Shown: positions 35,018 through 46,322 of the stretch, in pieces | Layout of the letters: the number at the start of each line of letters is the position of its first letter | Numbering within the stretch: the stretch's first letter is position 1 | Assembly (NCBI GenBank): GCA_023055355.1 | Contig: JALJCS010000002.1 | Span: 80,935,001 to 80,999,000 of the forward strand | Direction of reading: 5' to 3' | Length of the DNA stretch: 64,000 nucleotides | Origin: Agelaius tricolor | Taxonomy: Eukaryota; Chordata; Aves; Passeriformes; Icteridae | Position numbers and translations under genes: made by a program | Notes under the pieces: generated by a model | The model's database searches: none | The model's input: the letters and a program-made list of their open reading frames with translations, nothing else | What the model was told of the DNA's origin: nothing

Positions 35018-38000
35018 GACCTTAATCTTGTAAACTCACCTTAGAACAGTAATAGTCAGTAATGATACAGCTTCAGCTACTTTTTTGTGCAATATTTTAA
35101 ATTTTTTCTCACCTTCTTCTCCACATCAAGTAAATTAGGACTGCAGGTTCATACAGTCTACAGCATAACTCAGTTTTCATTTGTATGACTTTCTAAGTGA
35201 CAGCCCTTTGAAAAATTATCTTGACAGCCAAGGAGCGAACAAAGTAACTGATGCATAATATTGTGTGTTATTGATGGACAGATTCTCTTGACAGTTTGCA
35301 AGTATTTGGGAATAGCCATCAGAAAAAAAATAAGTAAGAAGTAGTCAGTCTCTATTTTGAAGTACATCAAGTATTCCTTACAATAATGTTAGAGGTTGTA
35401 TATCTAAGCTCAAAGCTGACACTAAAAATGAGATTCTAGGTTCAGACTCTCAAACTCCAAGAGATTTTACAGACAAATAATTCTCAAAAAGGTCTTCTCA
35501 GCAGCTGTGTAAGTAGTTGTACATTATTCATCAGAACACTTAATGTTCTCTTAGAACTTTGATTCAAAAAATGTTTAAACTTCCATCATTTTATTCTCAG
35601 CAGTCGGAAAAGAAATTGTTATGGAGAGCCCTGAATGCTTATAGAAGTTAATGGAAATCTCCTGCTGATTTCAGTGTCCTTTGGATCAAACCGTAAGTGC
35701 TCTCCAGTCCCTTCACAATAATTTTCAACGGCTCTGAAGTAAGCAAAGGTACTACTGAGTTTTAGTCACCAAGAGATTGGAGCAACCAAATTGAGTACAA
35801 TCTGCTTTAAATACTGTTTTGGTGCTAATCCATGTATCCAGATGACAAACAATGTGAATTTTGTGCACCTCTGGTTAAAAAAAAAAAAAAAAATGTACAA
35901 AGAAGTGCAGGACTTCACAAAGGTCATTTCAGCCTGATATGGCAGGTGCATATCCCTGAACAATAACTCAAACTGAATCCTATTAGTTTTAATGACAGCA
36001 CCACTGACATGTTCCTGTTCTGATAGGAACAGCTTCAGAGTGCTGGCCCATTGATACAGTGACTTGAACATACTTTTTAATTTCTGCATTCTCTGATTTT
36101 TGCAACTTCTGAAAAATGTAACTGCATTTTTTAAAGTATTTACATTCTTGTAGTTATCAGAAATGCAACCTGGATTACATATGCCATTCTGCAAAGTGAA
36201 GTCCAAACAAGAGAAGGACATCTAACTTTGGTGTTTCCCTCCCCCTTACTAGAATATCTAAATAGCAGAAAATACAAATTTACTTTCATTAACTATCTGA
36301 TAAAATCCTCAGACTCTTGAAGTAATTCTTTGCTTTATTTTTTAAAGATTATGTAGCACTGCTGTGATTCAGTGATCCTTTTACCATTTCTGACCTGTGT
36401 TAGCAAGTAAACCTTCCTTTCGACCAGAAGCCTAAAGTTTAAGGCAGCTGAAATCTTCTTCCTGTTGAAAGAATTTTTCCCATTCACAGAGAATATACTT
36501 TCCTATCTCAGCAAGAAAAGCCCTGGGCAGCAGATGGGAAGCTGGGAAAAGTTAGAATAAACCATTTAAAACATTACTTTAGTTTAAATATGCCAAAATC
36601 ATCTATTAGCCAATGACGAAAATAAGCCATAACAGAGCAAAGAATTTTGCCCCTTATTGTTTCATATGTGGGTGGTCTGTTCACCTTCACACACAGCTGT
36701 TTTGTAAGTAAGCTGGATTTTTTGCTCGGCTGCAGCTGCTGAAATAAACAGTAGGATTTGGTTTTGGAGAAAAGTTGCTACTTACAACAGCAGCTATCAA
36801 ATCACTTTCTCTGCCATGTGTTCACCAGCAGAGTCCTCTTAAACAAGAGGTAGTGAAGCAAGGATAACACCCAACAAACTGTATTGATACATGCTATAAT
36901 TCTGATAAACTGCTTTTAAAAAAAGTGAAGTATTGCACTGCATATTGTATAGACTGCACATTGTTTTAACACTCTTGGATCTTCAGATAAGTTTGTGTTC
37001 AGGAAACACATTTGTTTAGTTACAATTAGATCCAAATTATGTAAATAATTTCAAATAATCATGAGTGCTAACTCTACCTCAAGTATATTTTACAGCATTA
37101 TTTGCTGCAAGTCTTAAATTGTCTCCCTCCCCCCTTTTTTTGTGATAAGTGGATAGTATTTATATGCACTGTAATTTTGTGTGAGGATACTTGGCTTTGT
37201 AATATATGATAATTTATCCACTGAGGAAAATATCTTTGCCTCTAAAGAGCTGATTTCCCTCAGGTTACATTTTTTTCTTTTGGTTTCCTGATGGTAAAAA
37301 CAAAACAAAAGATGGTATCTAAAAGACATCCTAACAAGTATTAACATTCTGATATCTGGTTGTATCTTTTAAAAACTCCATGCAGTGACTCTGCTCACTC
37401 TGTGTTAAGAAGAGCTCTATCTAGAGTAGCAGCCATTCAAAACTGTGAGGGGAAAATGCTTAATTATCTAATTAGATCCATATTTTATTTTATAGTAATT
37501 TTATTTTGAGAAACTTCTTACCTATTGACATATATACAAGTCAAAACACAAACAGATGAGCAAGCAAGGTCCTTCTACCAACCCTAAGATGAACCTGAAG
37601 ATGATTTTAAGCCATGTAGTCCTGTTGTCAAAGCAAAAAGATCATCTACTCACAACAGTAAATATATATAAATATACACAAGAGATGCACTACAAAAGAT
37701 ACACAGAGCTTCAGAAAGTTCATTTCTGTGCTTTGATAGACAGGAAGAAAGGAAAAAAAAATCCACGACACCCCATCCACCCTCCCCAGGAACAGGGATC
37801 CAGAAACTCTATATGAAATATTTCTGCTCCAGGGAAAACAATCTGGCTTCATCATGCTTACTTGGAAAATGTTGCAACAACTTCCTTTTCTTTGAGGCAA
37901 TTTCCATAATCCAACTATCAGTTATTCAGAGAAAGAAACAGACATTATGCTACCATTTAAAACACTGCATGTTTACTAATCAGACTGAATTCTTTCAAAT

Positions 38001-38626
38001 GAGCCCTTGCCTACATTTACATCTCCCTGTAGTGTCACACTACAATAACACTGGAATCCCTGTAATTGCAGAAAACCATTTTATTTCAACTCCTTTTTCT
38101 TTAAAAGAATAAAAATATGTCATTCACTGTAAGTTTTGCTATGATTAAATGCATTTCAGAGGCTGGATCTCTCAATATGATCCTGCAAGATTAAATAATT
38201 TCCCTTTGAGTACCCAAATTTTCACATTAATTACATTACTGAGGCATAAGCCTTATTGTCATAGATCTTGGAAATCCCATTAGCTGACTTAGTTGAAAAG
38301 TGGTATCTCAAAATAGTTCAATGAATCTATGAATGTCAGTGTTTCTTAAGAAAAACACTGGATATCTGTGTTAGTAGAGAATCAAAAGCAATAATGTCAT
38401 TTGGGATAAAGCATAACAATGCATCTTTAATAAGGGTAATGAATACAAAGATGTGTAGTAAACCCACAGATCACTATAGATCAGCATAAGATTTGTTATA
38501 ACTGAATGAATTTCTGTTGTTTAGTTGGGTGTCTTACATGGATGGCAAAAGCAGAAGCACATTCAGATTTATTTATGCTGTGATTAATAAAAAGCCTTTA
38601 CTTACACAAAATTTGCAAGAATTTAT

Positions 38627-38760
38627 AACCAATAAAATTATTAATAATATATTATATAATATATAATTAACCAATATATAATTTTAACCAATATATAATT
38701 AAATATATAAATAACCAATATACAATTAAATATATAATTTTTAACCAATATAATTATAAA
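38627..38760. repeat. AT-rich minisatellite with AACCAAT core
   Basis: Five occurrences of AACCAATA (starting near 38627, 38669, 38686, 38713 and 38743) separated by TATATAATT/AAATATATAA filler of variable length. It is an irregular AT-rich tandem repeat, self-complementary over much of its length. Confidence 0.8.
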
Positions 38761-40560
38761 AAGTGCCCTGAAGATTCCCTGACAACAAACACACATTCCA
38801 GAGCTTTAAAACCTATCTTTCCTTATTTTCTAATGTTCTACCTCTTATGGCCATATCTGAATGTGCTAAGGAGTACATATACTGACAGTAAAATAATTTT
38901 TCCCACTCCAAAGCATTTCAAATTTAAGTTCATACACTAGACCAGTTTTAAAAAGAGCAGAAAACAATCTGCCTTTTGAAATAAAACACAGATTTTTTTG
39001 TTATTAGAATCTAGTCATCTGCTAGTCTAGATGAGACAAAGCTATGCTAAATTTCCTACAATAATCAAAATTTCTTGAAATGGAGTTAATATAAAAGAAA
39101 ATGTATACCTGATTTGTTTTATTAAAACAAAGGGAATTCATTACAGACATACAATGTTCTTCAAGAAGACCATTGTTCTCGTTCAAGAGCATTGATGATA
39201 CAGATCCTTGTTGTCCAGTGAAGAGATAAATAAATAATATTTACGGGCTCAGTGAGGTAACATTTTTGATACTCTCTGTGCAATACAAGGAATTATGTTA
39301 CTCTCATTCTTCTATTCTCAAACAAGTAGGCAGTCACAAGTAACAAAAAAGAAGGATGTGAACAATCTGCAGACTGTAACTTAGGATGATTCTTGATAAC
39401 GTATGAAGTTACAAGTTCTAGCAGAACCTACACTGAAGCCAATGCACTTAACAGTTGTTTGCACGGGCAGTTATTAAGTGTTCTTTAGTGACTTGCCTCA
39501 TACCACCAAGTTGGAACTGATTTTCTACAGTGAAAATCCACATCAAAAAGATTCACTTTTTCTTATTACTGTTAGTTTTAATTATATGCTTCTTTGCAAG
39601 GTCAAATCCTTCTTGTCTGGAAATCAAAAACCGCTACAAACTATGTCAAAGCCATTTCTACTGCATTGCACAAGCATGCAACAATTTACAGGATTCAAAG
39701 GCCTTTTGGTGAAGAGTAACTCTCAAATTATCAATTAAGCCAGGATTTTTTTTCTATTACAAACCCTATGAGATAAATCCTAAATTAAGCTTTAGAGCTG
39801 GATACCCAAGAGGCTAGAACACATTTGGGCTCAAGTCACCTCTTCAGTTAAGAGGGGAAAGAACTAGTGGATGTAAATATGAGTGAGTTCTGAAAAATGC
39901 TGAGCCAGAGACAGGCTGTAGAAAACAGAGACCTAATCAAGGTCAGACTGTATCTCATCTCAGACCATGGAATAAAATGCCTTAAAGAATTTTCTTTAAC
40001 ATTGAGCTTCTCTGCTTTAAAGACAAGTGTCTTGGCTACAGCTCTACCTCATCATTCATGTTTGAAAAATGTCTTCCCCTTAGTAGGAAATTTATTAATC
40101 TGATCTTCTCTATTTCCTTCATAGAGGTTTTTGTTGTTGTTGCTGTTTGTTTTTGGTTTGGATTCTTTTTACAGTAAAAATATTTAAGGGCATCTATCCT
40201 TTTCTTTTTAGTGTTTATGAACGAATATGTACCTATTGTTTCAGTCATTTAAAATCACAAAATGGATAATGAAAATTTTCATCGTTCCTTTGATATGCAA
40301 AATTTCACCCTGTGGAGTTATTTTACTCTCTTTCCTTCTATAATAAGAATGCATTATAGCTTGGGCCAAATTACCCTCAAGTCTGAAGAATCAAAACAAA
40401 TTATTTCATCATTTTATTCAAACCATGGTATCGTGGAATTTTATATATTCTTAAAAATTATATATCATCCTTCAAAAAGAATGATCAAATTATGATTTCA
40501 CTGAGGTGTTAGGTTTTATGCCCATTGTTCTGCACAAAATTCTGTATAAAGAAGGCCCTG

Positions 40561-40618
40561 CCTAAAGAAAAAACTCTATTTCCTCCCATGTAGTAGTTTT
40601 TCATGGGAGGCATTTAGG
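40561..40618. repeat. Imperfect snap-back hairpin
   Basis: CCTCCCATG (40582-40590) pairs perfectly with CATGGGAGG (40602-40610) around an 11-base loop. An outer CCTAAA (40561-40566) pairs with TTTAGG (40613-40618). The asymmetric internal loop between the stems argues against a classic microRNA precursor. It may be a small decayed inverted repeat. Confidence 0.6.
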
Positions 40619-40887
40619 GAAGTGAAATTGGTGTTTCTGCCTGGTGTTGAACTGAAACTGCCACATCATCTCCATTTGATTTGTTGTGTAAATATTGCTG
40701 AGTTGATATAGAATATATTCTCAGAGTTTTGGCACAGTAGCTGTGTAGCAATTCAAAATAATCTTTTCTGGATTTCATGTGAGTGTTCATGTAAGTAACA
40801 ATGAACATAATTAACATTCCTTGTAATACTGAGATATTGCCAGAACTTTACTTTTCTGGATTAGACAAGTAATCATTGTTCTTATAG

Positions 40888-40970
40888 AAAAGAAAACGAA
40901 AACAAAAACAAAAAACCAAAACCAAATAAACAAACAAAAACAAACAAAAAAACCCAAAAAACCCCAACAC
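40888..40970. repeat. A-rich (CAAAA)n simple repeat
   Basis: A run of AAAAC, CAAAA and CAAA units with no G or T after the first few bases. It is not preceded by a recognisable retrocopy, so it is listed as a simple repeat and not as a poly-A tail. Confidence 0.85.
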
Positions 40971-43900
40971 CTCAAAGAGTGATTTCACGTCTCGTTTAAA
41001 ATATTAGAAAGTGAATGTTCCATAAAACTATTTTTTTATTATTTTAAAAAATTTAAAGGACAGTTAGTAAAGTATTTATTCTGTATTTGAACAGCAAAGA
41101 ACTCCTTGTTTTTCTGCAAGTTGAAGTGTTTGCTGAAAAACTTAACAGCTTAAAACTTTACATTCACCCCAGCATCCATTATCTGATTGCTGTGAAAGAT
41201 TATATATGTTTTTCTTTTTGATTCAAAAGCCAGAGGGTGGTTGAATTGTTGCAGGAAGTTTTCTGTATAGCATTTCAGAAACTCCATAGCAACTGTATTC
41301 AAGTCATGGCACCTGCACAACGTGAAACTCTTCAGAGCTCTACTTTAGGTTCAAGGAAGGTATTTTATAAAGTCATGATGACATGCAGAGATTGTCAAAG
41401 GAAAATATGTCCATTATGAACAACATAAAAAAAGTGTATATAGAAGTATCTTGCAAGCCTACCTACATGGAAATGTTAAAACCATTCTTTTTCTGGAAAT
41501 AACAATGAGCAGTGGCAATTCCTTTCATTATTTTCCCTGAACTGCAAGCATTGAAAAATCGTATTCAGTAATATGCTATTAGAAAAGAGGTGACATGTAC
41601 TCTTGTACCCATCAGCATTTCCAAGAGATTCTTTTTTACTTTGTGAAAACTTATAAGTCTGTTACTATTTTCCTCTAAGAAACAACAAAAATAATTTTGC
41701 TGACATTTTTCTGCAAAACTTAGACATTGTGGTTACATTAACTATAATTTTCCTGACCAGCACTGGCTGCAACCAATTATTACAAGTGTAGTAAGCATTA
41801 CTATTTACAGAGTTTTACAGGCAGCACATGTATTTATGAGCAAGGTGGAAATAATTTTGCACGAATTACTTCAGCCTTTTCCTTCTTTCTCATTTTAGAA
41901 AGGGGACTAAAATTTCTTTTGCTCATTAAAATGTTTTTCCTGTTTTTAAATGTTGCTTTATCTGGAATTATAAATTTTCCGACATATTCATTAAATCAAA
42001 AAGAAAACAATTATTTTAAAATGCACTGAAAAAATTTTCTGAATAAATTACATTCTTTTATAACTGTTCAAATTTCTCATTTGCAGTGTCACCATACTTT
42101 CATTTGTTCTCCAGTTTTTGGCTTTTAAATTATGTAAAATATAAAAATTATACATGAATAATAACAAAAATGACACAGTTTAGGTCACCATTTTTCTTAA
42201 CAAAGAAGTCAACAAAGTAAAATAGCTATTATGAGACTTGAAAAAAGGCATAACAATTTTTAAGCATACCACTCTTGTCATTGCTTTTAGATTTGTGTTA
42301 TTCAGGGTCCCAGCCAGGCACAAATCCAGTGACAGCATTCTGAGCTCTAATATTGACATAAAGCAGTCTTCTATGTGACCTATGATGAGGGGCTATAGGG
42401 TGCTTCAAGTGCATATGGCACACATAAAATGTAGGCAAACTGTAAATACAAACCAGATAAAAACAAAACCTCACCTTCTCCACTCTCTGATTTGAATAGG
42501 CTGGGTGAGCAGGGAAACAGAGAAATTACTGGTATTGATTTATTCAATGTCTATTTTTGGTCATGCTCTAACAAATGAAGACACTTCTTGAAAAAAAATG
42601 AATTAATTTAAGGGCCAATGAGTATGACTATTACTAGTATTAATACAAATAATTTTAATTTTGATACAAATAATTTTGTTTCTTGAGTTCTCTGTGATGC
42701 TGTGGCACCTTTTTCTTCTCTTAAAAATTGAATGATTAATTTCTTTAGTAAGTTCAGGTTTCAGTTGAGCTTCACTGACAATGTACTAATATAAACTGTA
42801 AGAACTCAAAACCATTGCATAAAAGAAGTGAACATGCAAATCTTTAATGTGATTTCTATGATATTATCTCTTCTTGATCTTCTTATTACTCAGTTATTGT
42901 CAGTGCCCAATGCAGGTATCGGAAGCATAAAGTAAGTTCATTAATTAGTTAGTCACTGCACTTTTAATAATAACCTGGGTTGAAAACATCTGCCATTTCA
43001 GACTTGTATCTTTACTTAATAGCTTCTTTCTACTAATATATGAAAGAATCAGACCAACTATACATGAAGAAAAAAGTGATATTTTATTACCACTCATTTG
43101 GAGCTCAACAGCACTCATCTCTGTGCATAAGAAGCATTTCCAAAACCTGCTTTTCAAAGAATTTTAACCTTTGCAAACTGATGTTATGTCAAATTCTGTC
43201 ACTCCTGAAATTTTCTTTTCTTACTCTGACAGATCTTACCTGCTTATCCAGAGCACTACTGAATTATAATCAGGACATCTGAGAAAATGAACTGCAGAAA
43301 TGGTGCTTTCAAAGAAATGTGATGCTAAGAACTTTGAGGTTTACTTTAATTGCTCAGTTAGAGCTTTTACTAAACAATGTTACAAAGTCATATATCACCA
43401 AGTAGTGATTCTTTTAGAATATGAGAAAGTTTGGCATTACAACACAGTTTAACACACAGAAATGGAAATCTTTTCTTAGGAAAAGGCCCAATAACTCTAT
43501 TTCTTGTTTAGCTGGCTCCAGACACAGAAATGAGTGTTCTGCTGAATTCCAGTAATTTCTCTTCTCTATCACCTCTCCTTCAGTACAACTCAGGTACTTT
43601 TCAGTTCTAATGTTATAAGGTGCTGAAGGGCCCCTCAAAATCAATGTGTTGTGAGCATTAAGCCATATATCTTTGCATCAGTGTTCACATATGAATGAAC
43701 ATCAACCAGGTGGCAGAACTATACAGTCTGCAATATAAAGAACAAGTCTTAGGTTGTTTTGAAGTTCAGACTGGGGATAAATAATGGGAACATTTATGCT
43801 TTCACTGATTATAGCAGGAGATCCATTCACTGGATTCCCAAACAGAAGCCAACATGAAGGGGACTGCCACAGTACACATTAACATTGTCACATGAAAAAG

Positions 43901-44300
43901 TGATTTCTCAATATCTTTATCTTGTATGTACTTCATAAACAATGCATAATCCATGGATCAGAGTTATTCTCACATACTTATACATTTTCCAAAGGAAAGT
44001 ATTGTCAAGTACTTCCACAAGAGACATAAAGCTTTTTAATATTATTTGAAAACCCAAAATATAGTTTCCTTAATCATTAATTACTTTCTTCTAGACCCTT
44101 GATGTCTTAACTGTGTAGTTAGCTGCATTTCTTAATTGTGTTTTTAGAAATTGCTTTCTTTCACATCCACAAATGCTTCAGACTCAGCCAGGCTGAGCCT
44201 AATTCACATCAAGTCTTCTTTTTAGGTATCTGAAATGTGCAGTTCCTTCACGTCTCACATGGCATACATTCACGTCAGATAAAGTAGTAATATTTCTCTC

Positions 44301-44985
44301 TGAGAAGGATGGAAAAAGGAGGGTTCATGATTCTGGGGGCAAGGGGATGGGCTGTCAGTGGGACTATCCAGCTGATGAGGAAATGTGCAGGGAAAGGGGA
44401 TAGGGGAGAAACAATGTAGGTATAAAAGGGGCTGGTAACATGAAAAATGTGGATTGTCCTTCTGCCTGCCTGACCAAGCCCTGCACCTGATCAATGCAAT
44501 CTGTTCTATATTCTCAGTAACTGTTTTCTCAGCTGTTTCTGCAGTCCAGTATATGTGAGTGCCTGTGTCCTTTTGCTAGCAAGTACCGTGCTGGAGGAGT
44601 CAGGGAGTCGGAGATTCGTGGGATGAGCAGCAAGGTCTGTGACACTGGCAGTGCAACTGTGAAATTGTGTGTGTGTGTCCACACTGGTGAGCTGCTCTCC
44701 CTGCCAGCCAAGAGGAGGGGACTTGGCTGCCTGTGTGTGTGCTCAAAGTGAGTGCAGTGTGTAGGTGCTGTTGAAAGCAGTGCCGTGGCAGTCTGTGGGA
44801 CCCACCGTGTCAGCATCCCTGGCCGGTGTCTCTGCGCCACCAGCTCAGCTTTGCTCAGGGTCGACCCTGCAAAAGGAAGAGCAGCAGCTGAATCCTCCAG
44901 CCTGGGTCTGCAGACAGCTGGGCAGGAGAGTCCTGACCTGAGGCTGCCAGAGGAGAGAACAACTCTTAAAGGCATATAGCATAAA
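44301..44985 (+). mobile_element. Probable solo LTR, family D (GC/CpG-rich)
   Basis: A GC-rich, CpG-bearing block in AT-rich DNA with LTR architecture on the plus strand. A purine-rich U3 starts around TGAGAAGGATGG (44301). It contains GGGACTATCCAGCTGATGAG, then a TATAAAAGGGGC TATA box at 44421. The transcript leader then has ACCAAGCCCTGCACCTGATC and TCCTTTTGCTAGCAAGTACC. GC-rich U5/leader-like sequence with a short GT run follows to about 44985. Layout and block order resemble an avian ERV LTR I recognise only generally, so the family is not named. Boundaries are estimates, and no target duplication was found. Open frames of 148 (minus) and 75 (plus) codons here overlap each other and match no protein. 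An alternative is a CpG-rich promoter of an unannotated non-coding transcript. Confidence 0.6.
44421..44428 (+). promoter_or_regulatory. TATA box of family D element
   Basis: TATAAAAG followed by GC-rich sequence; initiation would be near 44450. It is the strongest TATA match to a polymerase II core promoter in the window and sits in the expected U3/R position of the probable LTR. Confidence 0.55.
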
Positions 44986-45237
44986 TTCTGTCTTTTTTAG
45001 AATTTGTGGTGCCTGAAATGCCTATATTTTCTCATGCAGAGGAAACCTAAGGAGAGGTAGGATCCCCGGGAAATTAGACATCAAAATGCCACCCAGACAT
45101 TAGTGCTAGAAGAATTTTTTTTCTTTGTATTCTTGAAAAAGGTGTTAATTTTCAGACTGATCCTCTTTTATGTAAATGGATTTTTTCTTAGAACCCAAAA
45201 GGCTGCATTTTCTTGGCTCTTTTCCTACTCTATTGTA

Positions 45238-45342
45238 CATTTGTACAAAGAAGGTTTACTTGCATTTGTACAAAGAAGGTTTACTTGAAAGTTTATTTGT
45301 ACTTACATTTGTACTTACATTTGTACAAAGAAGGTTTACTTG
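45238..45342. repeat. 25-bp tandem repeat, three units
   Basis: The unit CATTTGTACAAAGAAGGTTT plus ACTTG occurs identically at 45238-45262, 45263-45287 and 45318-45342. Between the second and third copies is a shorter TTTGTACTTACA duplication. Identity among units points to recent slippage or unequal exchange. Confidence 0.92.
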
Positions 45343-46277
45343 AAACTTTATTTGACTTGAAATTAATTCAGATACCCTATTCAAGGGATTGAGTTTTATG
45401 TGATGGTATATTTCACATAATTTAAGAGATTGTACTAAATGAGGAAAAGTAACTTATTTTTGCTGTTTATCTAAGAGAGAAGAAAAGTCTTATGTAGACC
45501 TTTTACTGATTTTTGCCCTCTTAGCATTAAAATTTCACTCCTCATAATTGATTTCACGTATTTTTTTAATTAAAATGAAATTTGAATTGAAATAATATGA
45601 AATTCAAGTTCATTCAAAAATGAAAACATGCTTTTTATTGATGTAATACTTTCATTAAAATTAAGAGTCTGACAATGATTCACACCTCCTTTTGCACTTA
45701 CATGTAATTTTGGGCATCTTTGGGAAAATAACATTACACTGTGTGAAAAATTATTGTGATGAGTTTTTAGCTCAGTTCAGTGCAGATCAGTTTTGTGTTT
45801 CTTCATGATTTTTCACCTCTTTTATATAAAGAAAGGTAATAGAAAAACCACCATGGAAATAAAAGAATAATCAAGGGAAGCACAATTTTTGTAGTTACAA
45901 TAGAGGGACTCAAGGCAAAAATTATGATTTTCAGGTATTAAATAGATGACAGACATGAATTTAGTAATAAACTTTATACAATCTTAAAGGTATACATCAA
46001 TTGAAAATCCTAAAGAGATACAAAAGACTTAGAGAGTAAAAATTGATAGGAGTATTTAGGGTGTGGTAGAAAATGAGCAAAACTTAAAAACAGGAGGTGA
46101 GGACTGACAGATGAAAAGCAGGAGTTCTTCTGAAGAATAACTTTTGTACCCTGAGGCTTAAAACAGGTTCTTAGCCCTGCAGGCTACACTGCTGCTGAAG
46201 GTTTCTCCAGATACACTGAGTTGGTAGGCAAGACCTATGAACTTCTTGTCCAGAACATCAAGCCCAGGTTGCCTCTC

Positions 46278-46322
46278 TGTGTGTGTGTATGTGTGTTTCT
46301 GTGGGAAAAAGAGAGAGAGAGG
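46278..46322. repeat. GT and GA dinucleotide runs
   Basis: A (TG)n run with one TATG interruption is followed, after a short spacer, by a (GA)7 run. These are ordinary microsatellites. Confidence 0.85.

Larger units (their letters stand above)
35018..44300. other. Unique AT-rich non-coding DNA
   Basis: About 9.3 kb without a recognisable gene or transposon. Contents: a 151-codon minus-strand open frame at 35766-36221 (see findings), a possible conserved block around 36640-36840, an AACCAAT-cored AT minisatellite at 38627-38760, a snap-back hairpin at 40561-40618 and a CAAAA-type A-rich tract at 40888-40970. Open frames elsewhere are short. Confidence 0.6.

Noticed and set aside
40888..40970. 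Poly-A-like tract as the tail of a processed pseudogene
   Set aside because: No gene-derived sequence precedes it and C residues recur regularly, so it fits a (CAAAA)n simple repeat.
44529..44975. 148-codon minus frame, Ser/Pro/Leu rich
   Set aside because: It lies in the CpG-rich probable LTR, antisense to its TATA box, and has no recognisable domain.
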